Shown here in pieces: positions 61,641 to 64,000 of a stretch of DNA of 64,000 nucleotides. Each line of letters starts with the position of its first letter. Position 1 is the stretch's first letter. Source of the DNA: Sphaerimonospora thailandensis (GTDB lineage: Bacteria > Actinomycetota > Actinomycetes > Streptosporangiales > Streptosporangiaceae); NCBI RefSeq assembly GCF_016863115.1, contig NZ_BOOG01000008.1:182509-246508 (forward strand), read 5' to 3'. Under the pieces are notes generated by a model. That model saw nothing but the letters and a program-made list of their open reading frames with translations. It was not told where the DNA came from and ran no database searches. Both the position numbers and the translations under genes were made by a program.

Positions 61641-62747
61641 TCACACCAGCGAGAGTTGGCGGGCGGGGGAGCGGCGGCGGCGCCAGCGCCGGGCCGAGCG
61701 GCCGATGCCGTACATCTCGGCCAGCGCCCGCACCTGCTCGGCCACCCGGGCACGATAGCCGGCATCGGCGACCTGGCCCCTGCCGTACAGCGCCTGGTAC
61801 CGCGGCACGAGGCCGGGATGCTCACGCGCCAGCCACCCCAGGTACCATTCGCGGACACCGGCGGACAGACGCAGGACCAGCGGTGTCACACTGACCGCCC
61901 CCGCCTCGGCCGCCCGCCGGACGGTGGCCTGCAGGTGGTCGGTGGAGTCGGTGATGAGCGGCAGGATCGGCGCCATCAGCACCCCGCAGGGGATTCCCGC
62001 GTCGTTGAGCGCGGCGCAGACCTCAAGCCGCCGCTGCGGGGTGGCCGCTCCCGGCTCGACGGCCCGGCGCACCCGATCGTCGACGAAGCCCACCGACACG
62101 GCCGCGCCGACCTGGGTCACCTTGGCGGCCTCACGCAGCAGGTCGAGGTCGCGCAGGACGAGCGGGCTCCTGGTCAGCACGGTGAAGGGGTTTCCGGCAT
62201 CGGCCAGGGCCCGGATGACGCCCGGCATCAGGCGATACGTCTCCTCCACCGGCTGGTAGCAGTCTCCGTTGAGGCCGAGCGCCACGCCGTCGCCGGACCA
62301 GCGGGATGAGCCGAGCTCGCGGCGTAACCGGTCGGCCAGGTCGGTCTTCACCACGATGTGGGTGGCGAAGTCGTCTCCGGGGTCCAGCCCGAGATAGCGG
62401 TGGCCGCGCCGGGCCCCGCAGTGACGGCACCCGGTCTCGCATCCCCGGTAGGGGCTCGCCGCCCACCGGTGGGGCAGCCCGGCGGTCTCGGGGATCCGAT
62501 CGATCGCGGTCCGCGCCGCCACCTCCAGGCAGGTGACGTCGCCGAGCATCCGGGTGACCGCCCGCCGCTCGATCCGCCGCGAGGCCGCCTGCGACGGCGC
62601 CGCACCTGCCTCGGAACCGTCGAGCGCACCGTCGAGCAGCGACTGCTGCACAGGCTGATCAACGGGCCGGTGGACGGGGTGCTGCACCGCCGGAGCCATC
62701 GTCGCGGGAGAGGCGTCGCCACGCATAGAGATCAGTAGAACACGCAT
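61641..62747 (-). CDS. Radical SAM protein (Rv2578c/SPL-like family)
   Basis: About 368 residues. The radical SAM cluster motif is CxxxCxxC in 'SPYRGCETGCRHCGARRGH'. Downstream are 'GLNGDCYQPVEETYRLMPGV', 'LTRSPLVLRDLDLLREAAKV' and 'AAVSVGFVDDRVRRAVEPGA', the arrangement of the Rv2578c family of actinobacteria, distantly related to spore photoproduct lyase. An extended N-terminus of about 80 residues is Pro/Gln/Ala-rich and variable. Reaction unknown. The start is uncertain among ATGs at 62771, 62747 and 62726. Confidence 0.9.
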   Translation of the reverse strand: MRVLLISMRGDASPATMAPAVQHPVHRPVDQPVQQSLLDGALDGSEAGAAPSQAASRRIERRAVTRMLGDVTCLEVAARTAIDRIPETAGLPHRWAASPYRGCETGCRHCGARRGHRYLGLDPGDDFATHIVVKTDLADRLRRELGSSRWSGDGVALGLNGDCYQPVEETYRLMPGVIRALADAGNPFTVLTRSPLVLRDLDLLREAAKVTQVGAAVSVGFVDDRVRRAVEPGAATPQRRLEVCAALNDAGIPCGVLMAPILPLITDSTDHLQATVRRAAEAGAVSVTPLVLRLSAGVREWYLGWLAREHPGLVPRYQALYGRGQVADAGYRARVAEQVRALAEMYGIGRSARRWRRRRSPARQLSLV

Positions 62748-62843
62748 TCGACCCTCCCGCCAAGCGCCCACGCCGAACGGTTACCCGGCCCGGGGATAGC
62801 TGGAGTCCCCGGCAGGAAGGCTCTCGCCAGGACGTTGACCGAC

Positions 62844-62873
62844 ATTTAAAGTGGGACAAGCGTCCTGTTTAAT
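62844..62873. promoter_or_regulatory. Imperfect inverted repeat upstream of SMR exporter
   Basis: Arms around a GGAC-AAGC-GTCC core extend outward into AT-rich flanks (TTTAAAGTG on the left, TGTTTAAT on the right) as an imperfect repeat of about 12 bases. It ends 12 bases before the SMR start codon, where a repressor would block transcription. The TetR regulator 120 bases downstream of the exporter is the natural candidate. Confidence 0.45.
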
Positions 62874-62885
62874 GAAAGGGGTTCC

Positions 62886-63209
62886 ATGGCCTGGCTTCTG
62901 CTCGCCGGTGCGATCGCCTCGGAGGTCGTGGCCACCTCCGCCCTGAAGCTGAGCGATGGGCTGACTCGGCTGGGGTGGAGCGCCGTGGTCACCGTCTGCT
63001 ACATCGCCTCGTTCGTCCTGCTGGCCCAGGCGCTCAAGCTGCAGATGCCGGTCGGCTTCGCATACGCGATCTGGGCGGGCATCGGCACGGCCACGATCGC
63101 CCTGATCGGGGCGCTGTTCTTCGGTGAGGCCATGAACCTCGCCAAGATCGCGGGCATCGCGCTGATCATCTGCGGCGTCGTCGTCCTCAACCTCGCTGGA
63201 ACCCCCTGA
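62886..63209 (+). CDS. SMR-family multidrug/quaternary-ammonium exporter
   Basis: 107-residue four-helix proton-coupled exporter that works as an antiparallel dimer. The essential Glu in helix 1 is in 'LLAGAIASEVVATSALKLSD', helix 3 holds 'PVGFAYAIWAGIGTATIALI', and helix 4 'AGIALIICGVVVLNLAG'. The 'TSALKLSDGLTRL' loop is of the EmrE/Qac subgroup rather than the guanidinium exporter subgroup, and I see no guanidine riboswitch upstream. The ATG follows AAAGGGG. It forms a likely regulatory unit with the TetR gene downstream. Confidence 0.93.
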   Translation: MAWLLLAGAIASEVVATSALKLSDGLTRLGWSAVVTVCYIASFVLLAQALKLQMPVGFAYAIWAGIGTATIALIGALFFGEAMNLAKIAGIALIICGVVVLNLAGTP

Positions 63210-63327
63210 CCTTCTGTCCGCAGAGCCACCGCCTGATCGTTTGACCCGGCGTGCCTCCGCCGAGAGAGTTGTCGGCGGCGGTCCCCAGCCGGATGGAGGC
63301 CGGAGCACAGGGAGGCCAGAGCAGGAA

Positions 63328-63939
63328 ATGGCACCGGACCGGGATCAGGCCGCCGGCGGCGGGCGCCGCCCGCAGGAACGAGCGCTGCGTCGCCGCGAGG
63401 CGCTGCTGGAGGCGGCGGTCGACCTGCTGGGAGAGGGCGGCTTCACCGCCGTGACCCACCGCGCGGTCGCCCAGCGGGCCTGCCTGCCGCTCGCGGCCAC
63501 CTCCTACTACTTCTCCTGCCGCGACCAGCTCCTGACCGAGGCGTTCGCCCTGCTGGTGGAGCGGGAGCTCGACCAGATGCGCGCCTACCTCGACGCCCTG
63601 CCCGCCGGTCCGCCCGAGCGGCTCGCGGAGATCCTCGCCACCGTGTACACCCTGGACCGCCCCCGGCAACTCGGCCTGTGGGAGCTGTACCTGCAGGCCG
63701 GCCGGGACCCCGCCCTGCAGAGCGTCGCCCGTGCCTGGACCGACGGATGCGACGAGATCGTCGCATCCGTGCTGCGCCGTACCGGCCGCCCCAGCGGCCG
63801 CGCGCAGGTCCGCTTCGTCACGACCGTGCTGTCCGGGCTGTGGCTGGAGGACATCGTCGAGGCCCGGCCGCAGGGCCGGGAACGCGCCGCCGAGGTGATC
63901 ATCCGCGCACTCGGCGCCATCGTCGAGGTTCGCGGCTGA
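63328..63939 (+). CDS. TetR-family transcriptional regulator
   Basis: 203 residues. N-terminal helix-turn-helix: 'EALLEAAVDLLGEGGFTAVT' then 'HRAVAQRACLPLAATSYYFS'. C-terminal domain: 'LWELYLQAGRDPALQSVARA', 'VRFVTTVLSGLWLEDIVEA'. It follows the SMR exporter on the same strand after 118 bases and probably represses it, with quaternary ammonium or other lipophilic cations as inducers. AGGA lies only two bases before the ATG at 63328, so the start is not certain. The remaining 61 bases of the window hold nothing recognisable. Confidence 0.88.
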   Translation: MAPDRDQAAGGGRRPQERALRRREALLEAAVDLLGEGGFTAVTHRAVAQRACLPLAATSYYFSCRDQLLTEAFALLVERELDQMRAYLDALPAGPPERLAEILATVYTLDRPRQLGLWELYLQAGRDPALQSVARAWTDGCDEIVASVLRRTGRPSGRAQVRFVTTVLSGLWLEDIVEARPQGRERAAEVIIRALGAIVEVRG

Positions 63940-64000
63940 CATCTCCCGATCTGCCGGTGCCATGTCCGAATCGTTCAAGACGTACGGCCGGCGGATGCCC

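Noticed and set aside
62770..62885. Guanidine riboswitch upstream of the SMR exporter
   Set aside because: SMR genes often follow such riboswitches, but the conserved ykkC/mini-ykkC blocks are not present and the protein is of the Qac-like subgroup.

Overview
The window reads as a chromosome segment of a high-GC filamentous actinomycete, most likely from the Streptosporangiaceae or a close relative. This is inferred from strong third-position GC, frequent GTG starts, several apparently leaderless genes, ATGA/GTGA-coupled operons, ECF41 and ECF42 sigma factors, a c-di-AMP riboswitch in front of a CHAP hydrolase, and MmyB and WYL regulators. No rRNA, tRNA or CRISPR array was found. I placed starts by ribosome binding sites, overlaps or promoters where these were visible.

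Region by region. 0.1-6.7 kb: DUF3040 and DUF1203 proteins, a repeat-filled spacer, a penicillin-binding protein, an acyltransferase, a DUF2809 protein, and an epoxide hydrolase divergent from a WYL regulator. 6.7-12.5 kb is a zone of gene decay: a GH10 xylanase with CBM2 broken by three one-base deletions, a tyrosine recombinase, an SDR and an MmyB regulator that have both lost their 5' halves at one junction, and a frameshifted F420-reductase-like gene. 12.6-15.0 kb: a YCII/DGPF protein and an ECF42 sigma factor whose reading frame runs into a degenerate tyrosine-recombinase domain. 15-31 kb: VOC/ArsR, hemerythrin, SpoIIE phosphatase, a PrmC-like methyltransferase, thiC with a TPP riboswitch, an HTH-SRPBCC pair that shares a promoter box with a DUF1801 gene, a BacNav-like channel, an LD-carboxypeptidase, a CcdA/DsbA thiol-redox operon, and a TetR-flavin monooxygenase operon.

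The central discovery is at 31,962-42,075. It is a complete 10.1-kb Tn3-family transposon with 54-bp terminal inverted repeats (one mismatch), a 5-bp target duplication AAGCG, tnpR and tnpA. Its cargo is a biarylitide-type RiPP gene cluster: an 18-bp precursor gene encoding the pentapeptide MRYLH (bytA) with its cross-linking P450 (bytO), an aspartyl/asparaginyl beta-hydroxylase, a SAM methyltransferase, an MFS exporter and an ArsR-type regulator. The element sits inside a DUF4126-like membrane protein gene. Removing the element and one target copy restores that gene in frame, so the insertion looks recent. A 15-bp-stem hairpin between bytA and bytO may raise precursor transcript over enzyme transcript.

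42-64 kb: a zinc-finger coiled-coil protein, an endonuclease/exonuclease/phosphatase protein coupled to a MarR regulator with three operator boxes, an ECF41 sigma factor with an FAD oxidoreductase behind a CRP-like palindrome, an MFS exporter coupled to a MerR-PP2C fusion protein, a K+/H+ antiporter with its TrkA-C subunit, a CHAP hydrolase under a c-di-AMP riboswitch, a serine hydrolase, RecD2 helicase, an L,D-transpeptidase lipoprotein, a 59-residue membrane protein, a RelE/HigA-type toxin-antitoxin pair, an SDR, a radical SAM protein, and an SMR exporter followed by a TetR regulator.
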